From NCBI GenBank assembly GCA_014654535.1, contig BNBA01000002.1, forward strand, positions 124,001 to 188,000: a stretch of 64,000 nt of DNA. Direction: 5' to 3'. A program made the position numbers and the translations under genes. Positions 18,707-28,236 of the stretch are shown in pieces (position 1 is the stretch's first letter; the number at the start of each line of letters is the position of its first letter). The notes beneath the pieces are model-generated. The model saw only the letters and a program-made list of their open reading frames with translations, made no database searches and was not told where the DNA came from. This stretch comes from Xanthomonas boreopolis. GTDB taxonomy: Bacteria > Pseudomonadota > Gammaproteobacteria > Xanthomonadales > Xanthomonadaceae.

Positions 18707-19288
18707 TCAGTTGGCCAGCGGGCGCTGCAGGGCGCGATGGCCGAAGCGTTCCGAAGCCCACTGCACGGCGGCGGCGATCCCCACGTACAGGGCGGACGTG
18801 CCCAGGTAGGGCAGGAACCAGTCGGCGTAGTTCCGCGCCCAGCCGGCGATGCTCGGCGCGGGCACGCTGGCGCTGGTCCAGTAGAAGCTGGCCTGCGCGA
18901 TCAGGTGGCACAGCGCGACCGAGGCCACCAGCGCGCCGGCGGCGCGGCCGAGTGCCGGCAGGTCGGCGCCGCGATAGCGCCCGCGCAGCCAGGCGCCGCC
19001 GGCCCACAGCGCGAAATAGGCCGGGACCAGCGCGATGTAGCCCGGCGAGACGCAGTAGTGCCGCCAGAAATCGATGCCCTGGCCGCGGATCACCGCCCAG
19101 TCTATCGCCACCGCCAGCGCCATCAGCGAGGGGAACGCCCAGCGCACCTGCCGGCGCAGCTGGAATCCGGCGACGAAGAACAGGGCCCACGACGCGTCCG
19201 GCACCGGGGCGAAGTGGTTGATGCGGGTGGCGAGCATCAGGCCGGCGAGCACGGCCAGGTGCGCGAGGGAGCGGCGGGACTCGTTCAT
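18707..19288 (-). CDS. btuM: BtuM-like cobalamin transporter (ECF S-component-like)
   Basis: Hydrophobic 193-aa protein with about six predicted membrane helices. Features recalling solitary S-component-like BtuM are the N-terminal RINHFAPVPDASWALFF and a lone cysteine in HYCVSPGY at residue 79; in BtuM of Thiobacillus denitrificans the cobalt-coordinating cysteine is residue 80. Its partner is the PduO-type adenosyltransferase 7 bp downstream. No cobalamin riboswitch is recognisable upstream. A general membrane protein of the DUF6580 type remains possible. Start ATG at 19288 is the first Met before the first helix. Confidence 0.65.
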   Translation of the reverse strand: MNESRRSLAHLAVLAGLMLATRINHFAPVPDASWALFFVAGFQLRRQVRWAFPSLMALAVAIDWAVIRGQGIDFWRHYCVSPGYIALVPAYFALWAGGAWLRGRYRGADLPALGRAAGALVASVALCHLIAQASFYWTSASVPAPSIAGWARNYADWFLPYLGTSALYVGIAAAVQWASERFGHRALQRPLAN

Positions 19289-19319
19289 TGCGGGGCGATT
19301 GGAAACCGGGCGAAGGCTG

Positions 19320-19325
19320 ATCTTA
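19320..19325 (-). promoter_or_regulatory. Putative -10 (TAAGAT) of btuM-pduO at a repeat end
   Basis: On the minus strand the sequence reads GACACGCTCTAAGATC, with TAAGAT 31 bp before the btuM start. The same arrangement, AACACGCTCTAAAATC, precedes the azurin gene (35112-35127). The ACACGCTCT part matches the inverted ends of the MITE-like family described at 35017 and 40327. Inference only; no clear -35. Confidence 0.35.
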
Positions 19326-19431
19326 GAGCGTGTCATGCCCTTTGGGGCGGAATGCGCGGGCCGCCGGCGGTGCGGAGCCTGCGCGGCGCCCCGCGCCGGT
19401 GGCCGGGACCGGACCGCTTTATCATGGCGGG

Positions 19432-20640
19432 ATGGAACCCACACACGATGTACTGATCGTCGGCGGCGGCCTGGTCGGCGCCAGCCTGGCGATCGCCCTG
19501 GACCGGATCGGCGTGGACGCCGGCCTGGTCGAGGCCGCTCCGCCGGGCGAACTGCCGGCGGTGTTCGACCAGCGCAACCTCAGCTTCGCCGCGGCCACGG
19601 TCAATGCATTGACCTCGCTCGGGGTGATGGCCAGGCTGCGCGCGCCGACCGGGCCGATCCGGCGCATCCACGTCAGCCGCGCCGGGGACTTCGGCCGGGT
19701 TCGGCTCGATGCCGCCGACTACGCCCGCGACAGCTTCGGCCAGGTGGTGGTGGCGCGCGATTTCGGCGAGGCGCTGGAAGCGCGCCTGGGCGAGCTCTCG
19801 CACCTGACCCGCTACCGTCCGGCGCGTTTCATCGGCCTGGACGCGGCCGAGGATGGCCATCGCACGGTCCGCATCGCCGATGCGGACGGCGAGCGACGGG
19901 TGCGCGCGCGGCTGGTGGTCGGGGCCGACGGCACCCGCAGCGCGGTGCGCGAGCTGCTGCACATCGGCACCGACGAGCACGACTATTTCCAGACCCTGTT
20001 CGTGGCGCGCGTGCGCGCCGCACGCCAGCCCGACGGCACCGCCTGGGAGCGCTTCGGCGAGCACGGCCCGACCGCGCTGCTGCCGCGCGGCGACCGCCAT
20101 TACGGCGTGGTGCACGGCGTGGCGCGCGAACAGGCCGCCGCGGTGGCCGCGCTCGACGAGGCGGGTTGGCTGGCGCGCCTGCAACAGGCCATCGGCTGGC
20201 GCGCCGGACGGCTGCTCGCCAGCGGCGAGCGCAGCGCCTATCCCCTGGTGCAGGTGCTGGCCAAATCGCTGGTCGCCGAGCGCGTGGTGCTGCTCGGCAA
20301 CGCCGCGCAGACGATCCATCCGGTCGGCGCGCAAGGCTTCAACCTCGGCCTGCGCGATGCGTTGACCCTGGCCGAACTGATCGAGCGCGACCGCGGCGAC
20401 GCCGGCGCGCCCGGGCTGCTGTCGGCCTACGTCGCGCGCCGGACGCCGGATCGCGAGCAGACCATCGGCTTCTCCGGCGGGCTGGCGCGATTGACGTCCA
20501 ATCCGGCGCCGCTGCTGCGGCCGCTGCGCAGCGCCGGCCTGCTGGCCGCATCGCAGGTGGCCGGGCTGCAGGCGCTGATGGTGGGCGGCGCGATGGGCTT
20601 CCGCGGCGAGGTGCCGCAGCTGTGCCGGAGCGCGTCGTGA
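19432..20640 (+). CDS. ubiH: Ubiquinone-biosynthesis FAD hydroxylase UbiH
   Basis: Flavoprotein monooxygenase of the UbiH/COQ6 family, 402 aa, hydroxylating the ubiquinone ring precursor. The N-terminal GxGxxG reads VGGGLVGASLA, the mid motif is GADGTRSAVR, and the FAD-ribityl motif is LGNAAQTIHPVGAQGFNLGLRD, which carries the A-Q-T-I-H variant usual for UbiH. ATG at 19432 gives the canonical N-terminus. Followed with a 4-bp overlap by a second hydroxylase. In E. coli ubiH-ubiI follows ygfB-pepP; here that pair is 33 kb away. Confidence 0.93.
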   Translation: MEPTHDVLIVGGGLVGASLAIALDRIGVDAGLVEAAPPGELPAVFDQRNLSFAAATVNALTSLGVMARLRAPTGPIRRIHVSRAGDFGRVRLDAADYARDSFGQVVVARDFGEALEARLGELSHLTRYRPARFIGLDAAEDGHRTVRIADADGERRVRARLVVGADGTRSAVRELLHIGTDEHDYFQTLFVARVRAARQPDGTAWERFGEHGPTALLPRGDRHYGVVHGVAREQAAAVAALDEAGWLARLQQAIGWRAGRLLASGERSAYPLVQVLAKSLVAERVVLLGNAAQTIHPVGAQGFNLGLRDALTLAELIERDRGDAGAPGLLSAYVARRTPDREQTIGFSGGLARLTSNPAPLLRPLRSAGLLAASQVAGLQALMVGGAMGFRGEVPQLCRSAS

Positions 20641-21821
20641 ACCGGCGCGGCGGACTGGACGCGGTGATCGCCGGGGGCGGCGTGGTCGGCGCCGCCTGCG
20701 CGCTGGCGCTGGCCGAGGCGGGCCTGGACGTGGCCCTGGTCGAGGGCCGCGAACCGCCGCGCTGGAGCGCGGAACGCCCGGACCTGCGCGTGTACGCGTT
20801 CGCCCAGGACAACGCCGCGCTGCTCGATGCGCTGGGCGTGTGGCCGCAGGTGCGCGCGGCGCGCGTGCAGCCGTACCGGCGGATGCGGGTCTGGGATGCC
20901 GGCGGCGGTGGCGAGCTCGGTTTCGACGCCGACGCGTTCGGGCGCGAGCAGCTCGGCTGGATCGTCGAGAACGACCTGCTGGTGGACCGGCTGTGGGCCG
21001 CGTTGCCGGCCGCGGGCGTGCGCCTGCACTGCCCGGCGCGGCTGGAGGCGATCGAGCAGGACGAGCGCGGCGTGAGGGTCAGGCTGGACGACGGCAGCCG
21101 CATCGATGCGGCGATGGCGATCGCCGCCGACGGGGCCGAGTCCACGCTGCGCGCGCTGGCCGGCCTGGACGTCGCGCGCCACGACTACGGCCAGCGCGGC
21201 GTGGTCTGCTTCGTCGAGACCGAGCGCCCGCACGAGGACACCGCCTGGCAGCGGTTCCTGGCCACCGGGCCGCTGGCGTTCCTGCCGTTCGCGCAGGGGC
21301 GCAGCTCGATCGTCTGGACCTTGCCGGACGCCGAGGTCGAGCGCGTGCTGGCGCTGGACGAGGCCGCGTTCGAACGCGAACTGGGCAACGCGTTCGCCGC
21401 GCGGTTGGGCAAGGTGCGGCTGGCGTCGCGGCGCGTGGCCTTCCCGCTGCGCCGCCAGCTCGCCGCCGACTACGTGGCCGGCCGCGTGCTGGTGCTGGGC
21501 GACGCCGCGCACGTGGTGCACCCGCTGGCCGGGCAGGGCGTCAACCTCGGCCTGCGCGACGTGGCCGCGCTGCGTGCGCTGGTGCGCGAGGCGGCGGGCC
21601 GGCGCGCGGACTGGAGCGCCCCGCACCGGTTGCGGCGCTGGGCGCGCAACCGCCGCAGCGACAACACCGTGGCGGCCTACGGCTTCGACGCGATCAACAC
21701 GCTGTTCTCCAACGACGAGCTGCACCTGACCCTGCTGCGCGGGCTGGCGCTAGGCGCGGCCGGGCGCATGCCACCGGTGGTCGACATGCTGTGGCGCGGC
21801 GCGGCGGGGTTGCAGCGTTGA
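20637..21821 (+). CDS. UbiH/UbiF/VisC-family FAD hydroxylase
   Basis: Second aromatic-ring hydroxylase of 394 aa, probably another ubiquinone hydroxylation step (UbiI or UbiF/Coq7-replacing type). FAD motifs are AGGGVVGAACALALAEAG, AADGAEST and LGDAAHVVHPLAGQGVNLGLRD. The start is GTG in the ubiH stop (GTGA). Which ring position it acts on cannot be settled from sequence reading alone, so no symbol is given. Confidence 0.9.
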   Translation: MNRRGGLDAVIAGGGVVGAACALALAEAGLDVALVEGREPPRWSAERPDLRVYAFAQDNAALLDALGVWPQVRAARVQPYRRMRVWDAGGGGELGFDADAFGREQLGWIVENDLLVDRLWAALPAAGVRLHCPARLEAIEQDERGVRVRLDDGSRIDAAMAIAADGAESTLRALAGLDVARHDYGQRGVVCFVETERPHEDTAWQRFLATGPLAFLPFAQGRSSIVWTLPDAEVERVLALDEAAFERELGNAFAARLGKVRLASRRVAFPLRRQLAADYVAGRVLVLGDAAHVVHPLAGQGVNLGLRDVAALRALVREAAGRRADWSAPHRLRRWARNRRSDNTVAAYGFDAINTLFSNDELHLTLLRGLALGAAGRMPPVVDMLWRGAAGLQR

Positions 21822-21911
21822 CGCGTGCGGCCGGCGCGGCCGGCCTTGACGCGGTATGAATGGCGCGCAGGCGCAAATGCGCGGATGTCATCGACTCGGG
21901 AGGGCTGGACG

Positions 21912-23012
21912 ATGCAGGACGTTTTTTCGCGACGGGATTTCATGCGCGGCGCATTGCTGGCGGGCGCCGCGACCGCCTTGCCGGGCGGCGCGTTCGCGGC
22001 CACGCCGCGCAAGCCGCTGGGCGTGGCGCTGGTGGGCCTGGGCGGCTACAGCGCGGGCCGGCTCGCGCCCGGGCTGCAGCTGACCCGCTACTGCCGCCTG
22101 GCCGGGGTGGTCAGCGGCACGCCGGCCAAGATCGAGGACTGGCAGCGCCGCTACCGCATCCCGGACCGCAACTGCTACAGCTACGACGACTTCGCGCGCA
22201 TCGCCGACAACCCGGACATCGACGTGGTCTACGTGGTGCTGCCCAACCACCTGCACGCCAAGTACAGCATCGCCGCCTCCGAGGCCGGCAAGCACGTGTG
22301 GTGCGAGAAACCGATGGCGATGAACGCCGCCGAGGCGCAGCGGATGATCGATGCCGCGCGCGCCAACAAGGTGCAGCTGGCCATCGGCTACCGCATGCAG
22401 CACGAGCCCAATACCCGCCGCCTCATCGGATTCGCCGAGAGCACGCCGTACGGGGCGATCCGGCAGGTGCGCGCCGAGGCCGGCTTCAACGGTTTCGACG
22501 GCGCCGACCGGAGCAACTGGCGCCTGGACCCGGCGCGCGGTGGCGGCGCGATGTACGACATGGGCGTCTACTCGCTCAACGGCGCGCGCTACGCGGTCGG
22601 CCGCGAGCCGGTGGCGGTGAGCGCCAGGCACGAGGTCGCGCGCCCGCAGATCTTCCGGGGCGTGGACGAGACCACGCGCTTCACCCTCGAATTCCCGGAC
22701 GGCCTGGTCGCGCAGTGCGCCACCAGCTTCGGCCAGAACATGAACCTGCTGCGCGTGGACTGCGAGCGCGGCTGGTACGAACTGTCGCCGTTCCAGTCCT
22801 ACGACGGCATCCGCGGCCGCACCAGCGACGGCAAGCCGTTCGACGCGAAGGTGCAGCACCAGCAGGCGCTGCAGATGGACGAGGACGCGCTGGCGATCAT
22901 CCAGGGCAAGCCGCCGCGCGTGCCGGGCGAGGAAGGCCTGGCCGACATGCGCGTGGTCGACGCGATCTTCGCCTCGGCGCGCGACGGCGGCCGGCGGATC
23001 GCCCTGGGTTAA
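21912..23012 (+). CDS. Tat-exported Gfo/Idh/MocA-family oxidoreductase
   Basis: NAD(P)-dependent sugar or glucose-fructose oxidoreductase-like enzyme of 366 aa. The N-terminus carries a twin-arginine signal (SRRDFMRG then a hydrophobic run ending GGAFAA), so it should be exported with its cofactor bound. The Rossmann motif is VALVGLGGYSAG, and the family EKP motif appears as WCEKPMAM. GYRMQHEPN and GGGAMYDMGVYSLNGAR mark the substrate domain. The ATG at 21912 is preceded by GGGAGGGCTGGACG. Natural substrate unknown. Zymomonas GFOR is the best-known exported relative. Confidence 0.9.
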   Translation: MQDVFSRRDFMRGALLAGAATALPGGAFAATPRKPLGVALVGLGGYSAGRLAPGLQLTRYCRLAGVVSGTPAKIEDWQRRYRIPDRNCYSYDDFARIADNPDIDVVYVVLPNHLHAKYSIAASEAGKHVWCEKPMAMNAAEAQRMIDAARANKVQLAIGYRMQHEPNTRRLIGFAESTPYGAIRQVRAEAGFNGFDGADRSNWRLDPARGGGAMYDMGVYSLNGARYAVGREPVAVSARHEVARPQIFRGVDETTRFTLEFPDGLVAQCATSFGQNMNLLRVDCERGWYELSPFQSYDGIRGRTSDGKPFDAKVQHQQALQMDEDALAIIQGKPPRVPGEEGLADMRVVDAIFASARDGGRRIALG

Positions 23013-23037
23013 GCGCCGCTGCACCGCCTGGCCTTGG

Positions 23038-23055
23038 CTCCCGCGCCAGCGGGAG
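23038..23055. terminator. Hairpin between convergent genes
   Basis: CTCCCGC (23038-23044), 4-nt loop, GCGGGAG (23049-23055), followed by TCCCTGG. It lies between the convergent oxidoreductase and EF-hand genes. It resembles the REP-like units elsewhere and lacks a T-run; terminator function is inferred from position. Confidence 0.4.
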
Positions 23056-23129
23056 TCCCTGGCCGCCGTCGTCGCGAGGGGCTCTCGTCGTCGTTGCCTT
23101 CGCGCGGGCGACGGGGAACGCGACGGGAT

Positions 23130-23450
23130 TCAGCCCATCCATCCCTTCAGGTCGGCCTTGCTGAGGCGGCCCCGGTGGTGGACGTCCACGGCGTCGAACT
23201 CGGCGCTGAGGGTGGGGTCGGCCTTGGCTTCCTTGCGGTCGATGTAGCCGTCGTGGTTGCGATCGAGCTTGTCGAAGTCGATGCGGTACTGGCCGACCAC
23301 CGAGTCGGGCTCGACCGAATTGACCTGTACCGGCTGGCCGTCGACCTGCAGGTGGGCCGTTCCGGTGACCTGGCCGTCTTGCGCCCAGGCCGCCAGCGGG
23401 GCCAGGGCGAGGGCGAGCGAGGCAGCCAAAGCGCGTGGGGCGATGTTCAT
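23130..23450 (-). CDS. Exported EF-hand protein, copy A
   Basis: 106-aa periplasmic protein with a signal peptide (cut near AWAQ). The canonical EF-hand loop is DRNHDGYIDRKE (about residues 63-74). The second loop is degraded (DVHHRGRLSKAD) and probably does not bind calcium. It shares the layout V-x-S-V-V-G-x-Y-x-IDF then EF-hand with the larger protein at 23668-24078, so the two are paralogues in tandem separated by about 220 bp. AGGAG 10 bp upstream supports the start. Role unknown; calcium binding is inferred. Confidence 0.85.
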   Translation of the reverse strand: MNIAPRALAASLALALAPLAAWAQDGQVTGTAHLQVDGQPVQVNSVEPDSVVGQYRIDFDKLDRNHDGYIDRKEAKADPTLSAEFDAVDVHHRGRLSKADLKGWMG

Positions 23451-23667
23451 GGCGTACTCCTCTTGGTTGGGAGCTGTACGCTAGGCCCGCCTCGATTAAT
23501 GGCGACGAAAAAAATCCGGCCGGAAACGGCGGCGGGAAACTCCGTTTAGCACGGCGTTCGCGATGTGGTGGATTCGCTAAGTCCGCGGCCGCCCGCCTGG
23601 GTGCGCAGCGCCGGGAACGACGCCGGTCGCGGACGGCGCCGTTCCGGCGGGGCGCAAGGCCGCCTGC

Positions 23668-24078
23668 CTACTTCAGCCAGCCGGCCAGTTGTTCGCGGCC
23701 CAGCTTGCCGCGGCGGGCGGTGTCGAGCGAGTCGAACTCGTCGGCCAGCGCAGGATTGGCCTGCGCTTCCTCGCGGCTGATGAACCCGTCGCCGTCGGTG
23801 TCCAGCGCGGCGAAGTCGATCTTGTAGTCGCCCACCACGCTGTTGGGCTGGATCGTGCGCACCGTCACCGGCGCTTCGCCGACCGGCATGGCGAGATGGG
23901 CCTGGTGGGTGACCTCGCCGTCGGCGAGGGGCTCGCTGCGCACGTTGACCGGCACGTCGCGCAACGGTTCGCTGACGGCGCTGTCCTTGGGGACCGTCCC
24001 GTAGGTCTGCGCGCCGGCGAGGCCGCTGGCGAACAGGCCGCACAGCGCGATGGCGTGGATGGAGCGGGCGAGTGTCAT
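23668..24078 (-). CDS. Exported EF-hand protein, copy B
   Basis: 136-aa secreted protein. A signal peptide (cut near LAGAQ) is followed by a Pro/Val-rich segment, then NSVVGDYKIDFAALDTDGDG containing a full EF-hand loop (DTDGDGFISREE, about 93-104) and a broken second loop (DTARRGKLGREQ). Paralogue of the gene at 23130-23450. The ATG at 24078 is chosen because it starts the signal peptide; the frame is open far upstream only because it runs antisense-free through a repeat and into a shadow of hppA. Function unknown. Confidence 0.85.
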   Translation of the reverse strand: MTLARSIHAIALCGLFASGLAGAQTYGTVPKDSAVSEPLRDVPVNVRSEPLADGEVTHQAHLAMPVGEAPVTVRTIQPNSVVGDYKIDFAALDTDGDGFISREEAQANPALADEFDSLDTARRGKLGREQLAGWLK

Positions 24079-24178
24079 GGAACGGGGGGAAGGTTGCGAG
24101 CGCCCTCCCTCGAGCGCCATGCCGCGGGCGGAATGCGGAAGCGCCGTGCGCCGCCGGTTGGCTCGCAGCGACGGTACC

Positions 24179-24216
24179 AGCAGCGGCACCACGATGTTGA
24201 CGATCTTGATGACGCC
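24179..24216 (-). pseudogene. Relic of the hppA 3' end
   Basis: Read on the minus strand, this segment encodes VIKIVNIVVPLLVP. It matches the end of hppA at 24299-24341 ([16 protein letters not shown]) almost base for base except for a 12-base gap. It lies about 80 bp beyond the hppA stop, behind a hairpin repeat. This looks like the remains of a partial tandem duplication; it is too short to exclude chance completely. Confidence 0.45.
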
Positions 24217-24238
24217 TTCGGCGCGCCCTCGCCCCGTT

Positions 24239-24265
24239 CCCCTCTCCCGTGGGACGGGAGAGGGG
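24239..24265. terminator. Strong hairpin after hppA
   Basis: CCCCTCTCCCGT (24239-24250), loop GGG, then ACGGGAGAGGGG (24254-24265). Perfect 12-bp arms starting 29 bp beyond the hppA stop on the minus strand. No strong T-run follows. Intergenic hairpins of this CCCTCTCCC type are dispersed in Xanthomonads; it probably helps end hppA transcripts. Confidence 0.55.
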
Positions 24266-24293
24266 CGAAGGCGTCGAACGCGGCCGGCTCCGG

Positions 24294-26324
<2,031 letters not shown>

Positions 26325-26573
26325 GACCCCTCCCAAGGATGATGGATGTCGCCCAGCCGGGGACGAACAAGGGGAGCGGTGCGCGGCGAGTGGAACGGCG
26401 AAAACGGACTCGTCGGCCCGGGAGGGCCAGAAGCGCACGTCGCGATGTTCATGCCTGCCTGGGTCTGGGCCGAGTATGCGCGCGGGGTGGCGCGATCGCC
26501 ACTGTGCCGTTTTGTCGCGACGTTCAGTCGGGTCGTGCCAGCCTGCCGGTCCCGACCTTCCAGGAGCCATGCG

Positions 26574-27083
26574 ATGGATCTTCGTCAGTTCGCCTTGGTG
26601 GGCTTGCTGCCCGTGGCCGGCCTGGCCATGGCCGCCGATCCCGTGCCGGAGCTGCAGCGCCCGGTAGGAACGCCGCAGGCGGTGGGCGCCGCGCATACGC
26701 TGCGGCAGATCCCGGAGGCCTGCGCGCGGCTGGAGGGCATGTTCACCGGCGATGCCGCCCAGCCGTACAGGTTCGCGACGGTACGCACCAGCCCGACCTG
26801 CCAGCCGCGCGCGCGTTTCGTCGATTTCGACAAGGCCCAGCCGAGCGAGGCGGGAGGCTGGAGGCTCAACGACGTCATCCGCGTGCCGAGCGCGGAGTGC
26901 CCCTCGCAGCAGGCGGTGGTGCGGGTATGGCACAAGCGGGTGGACGGCAAGCCGCAGCTGGATGGGCAGGGCCAATCGCGGATCTATCTCGAGGAGGCCC
27001 GGCAGCAGGCGGCGGCGGGCCAGATCGCGCAGATTCCCATGTACGCGGCGCAGATGAAGGTGGAAGGGAAGGCGTGCCGATAG
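26574..27083 (+). CDS. Secreted hypothetical protein
   Basis: 169-aa protein with a clear signal peptide ([16 protein letters not shown]). The mature part has conserved-looking cysteines (PEACARL, PTCQP, AECPS, KACR) that could form two disulfides. I do not recognise the family. CAGGAG 7 bp upstream decides the start at 26574 rather than the overlapping ATG at 26569. Monocistronic; the next gene is convergent. Confidence 0.75.
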   Translation: MDLRQFALVGLLPVAGLAMAADPVPELQRPVGTPQAVGAAHTLRQIPEACARLEGMFTGDAAQPYRFATVRTSPTCQPRARFVDFDKAQPSEAGGWRLNDVIRVPSAECPSQQAVVRVWHKRVDGKPQLDGQGQSRIYLEEARQQAAAGQIAQIPMYAAQMKVEGKACR

Positions 27084-27176
27084 GCGCGGAAGCTTTCCTG
27101 GGGGCTTCCCGATGCCGTCTTCCGTGGGAGGGATTCCGGCCCCGGCGGGCTTTGCCGGTGTCGCCTGGTCTGCCGC

Positions 27177-27198
27177 CATCCCCGCGCAAGCGGGGATG
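27177..27198. repeat. REP-like hairpin, copy 3 (GCAA loop)
   Basis: CATCCCCGC (27177-27185), loop GCAA, GCGGGGATG (27190-27198). Same family as 2021 and 2169. It lies between convergent genes and may end transcripts from both sides. Confidence 0.75.
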
Positions 27199-27292
27199 CA
27201 GGCCCTCTGCTATCGCCGGACGAACGTCGCTGGGTTCGCGCCTGCGCGGGGACGACGGACTCCCGTCTTGCCGTTGCTAGTCGAAGCGCCCT

Positions 27293-27907
27293 TCAAACCA
27301 GTCCGAAGCGCCGCAGGACCCGCCGCATCGAGGCCGCATGGGCCACGGTGTCCGCATGCAGGCCGGCCGCGCGGGCGCCGCGGACGTTGACGAACAGGTC
27401 GTCGACGAAGAGCGTGGTCGCGGCGCGCGCATCCAGTCGCGCCAGGGCCCGCGCATAGACCTGCGGTTGCGGCTTGCGCCCGCCCAGCGCGCCGCTGCAC
27501 AACACGCGCCCCTGCAACGCGCCCGCCAATGCCGGAACGATGCGCGGCACCACCGTGGCCATGAGCGGGCCGTTGTTGGTCAGCACGGCGATCGGCATGC
27601 GGGCGGCGACGTCCGCCACCAGTGCCTGCGTCCGCGGGTCGGCGCTGCATGCGGCGATGCGCGCGGCGATCCAGGCGGCTTCGTCGATCTCGGCACCCAG
27701 GCCTTCGCCCAGCCGGCGCAGGTAGTCGGCCGTCGTCAGCTCGCCGCTGTCGTAGGCGGTTTCCAGGCCCGAGGCGAACAGCACTTCGTCCACCCGGGCG
27801 GCCGTGGTACCGGCGCTCCGGGCGAGGTGGGCGCAACGCAGCGGGCGGGCATAGCGCGCCAGCACGCCGTCGAAGTCGAGCAGCAGCAACTCGAGCGAAG
27901 GCCTCAT
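27293..27907 (-). CDS. HAD-superfamily hydrolase
   Basis: Cytoplasmic phosphatase-like protein of 204 aa. HAD motif I is LLDFDGVLARY (nucleophile and acid Asp), motif II is AVLTNNGP, motif III is the Lys in GGRKPQPQVY, and motif IV is LFVDDLFVNVRGA. A small helical cap follows motif I, as in subfamily IA (haloacid dehalogenase/phosphoglycolate phosphatase-like). Substrate unknown. The ATG at 27907 starts two residues before motif I's strand; the longer frame upstream is basic and unlikely. Confidence 0.87.
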   Translation of the reverse strand: MRPSLELLLLDFDGVLARYARPLRCAHLARSAGTTAARVDEVLFASGLETAYDSGELTTADYLRRLGEGLGAEIDEAAWIAARIAACSADPRTQALVADVAARMPIAVLTNNGPLMATVVPRIVPALAGALQGRVLCSGALGGRKPQPQVYARALARLDARAATTLFVDDLFVNVRGARAAGLHADTVAHAASMRRVLRRFGLV

Positions 27908-28082
27908 CGGCGCCGGCCCATGACGGATGCGCGCGCGATGCCGTGGATGTCGTGGGCAGGCAAGGGTGGCGAGGGGTTGGCGAGGAGACGGACAGGATAG
28001 TCGCGGGCCGGCCGCCGGGTAGGCGGCGAGCGATGCGGCAACGAGTCGCGCGAGCCGTGGATACCCGGCCGGGATGGTGGGC

Positions 28083-28108
28083 CCCACCCATCCGTAGCGG
28101 ACCTACCC
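28083..28108 (+). promoter_or_regulatory. Paired CCTACCC boxes upstream of TonB receptor 1
   Basis: Box 1 CCCACCC at 28083-28089 and box 2 CCTACCC at 28102-28108; start-to-start distance 19 bp, 12-bp spacer ending GGA. The same pair with the same spacing lies upstream of the amine-oxidase operon (31058) and TonB receptor 2 (40592). On the other strand the core reads GGGTAGG. Probable operator of a shared activator. Confidence 0.6.
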
Positions 28109-28141
28109 GCCGGATGTGATCGATTCGTTAATCGCCGTGGC

Positions 28142-28147
28142 TATGGT
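28142..28147 (+). promoter_or_regulatory. Possible -10 (TATGGT) of TonB receptor 1
   Basis: GGCTATGGTC begins 30 bp after box 2; its TATGGT core could be a -10 element. The identical 10-mer sits at exactly the same distance from box 2 upstream of the amine-oxidase operon. No -35 consensus, as expected for an activator-dependent promoter. Confidence 0.45.
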
Positions 28148-28236
28148 CGATCCATGCCCGACGTGGCTACTGGCCGGCCAGGGGAACCGGCGCGACGCAA
28201 TCCGATCACCACCACTTCTTCCGGGGGTTCCGAGTA

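Noticed and set aside
19289-19431. Cobalamin riboswitch upstream of btuM
   Set aside because: GCCACCGG near 19396 resembles part of the B12 box, but the remaining conserved blocks are missing and it lies on the short side for the structure.
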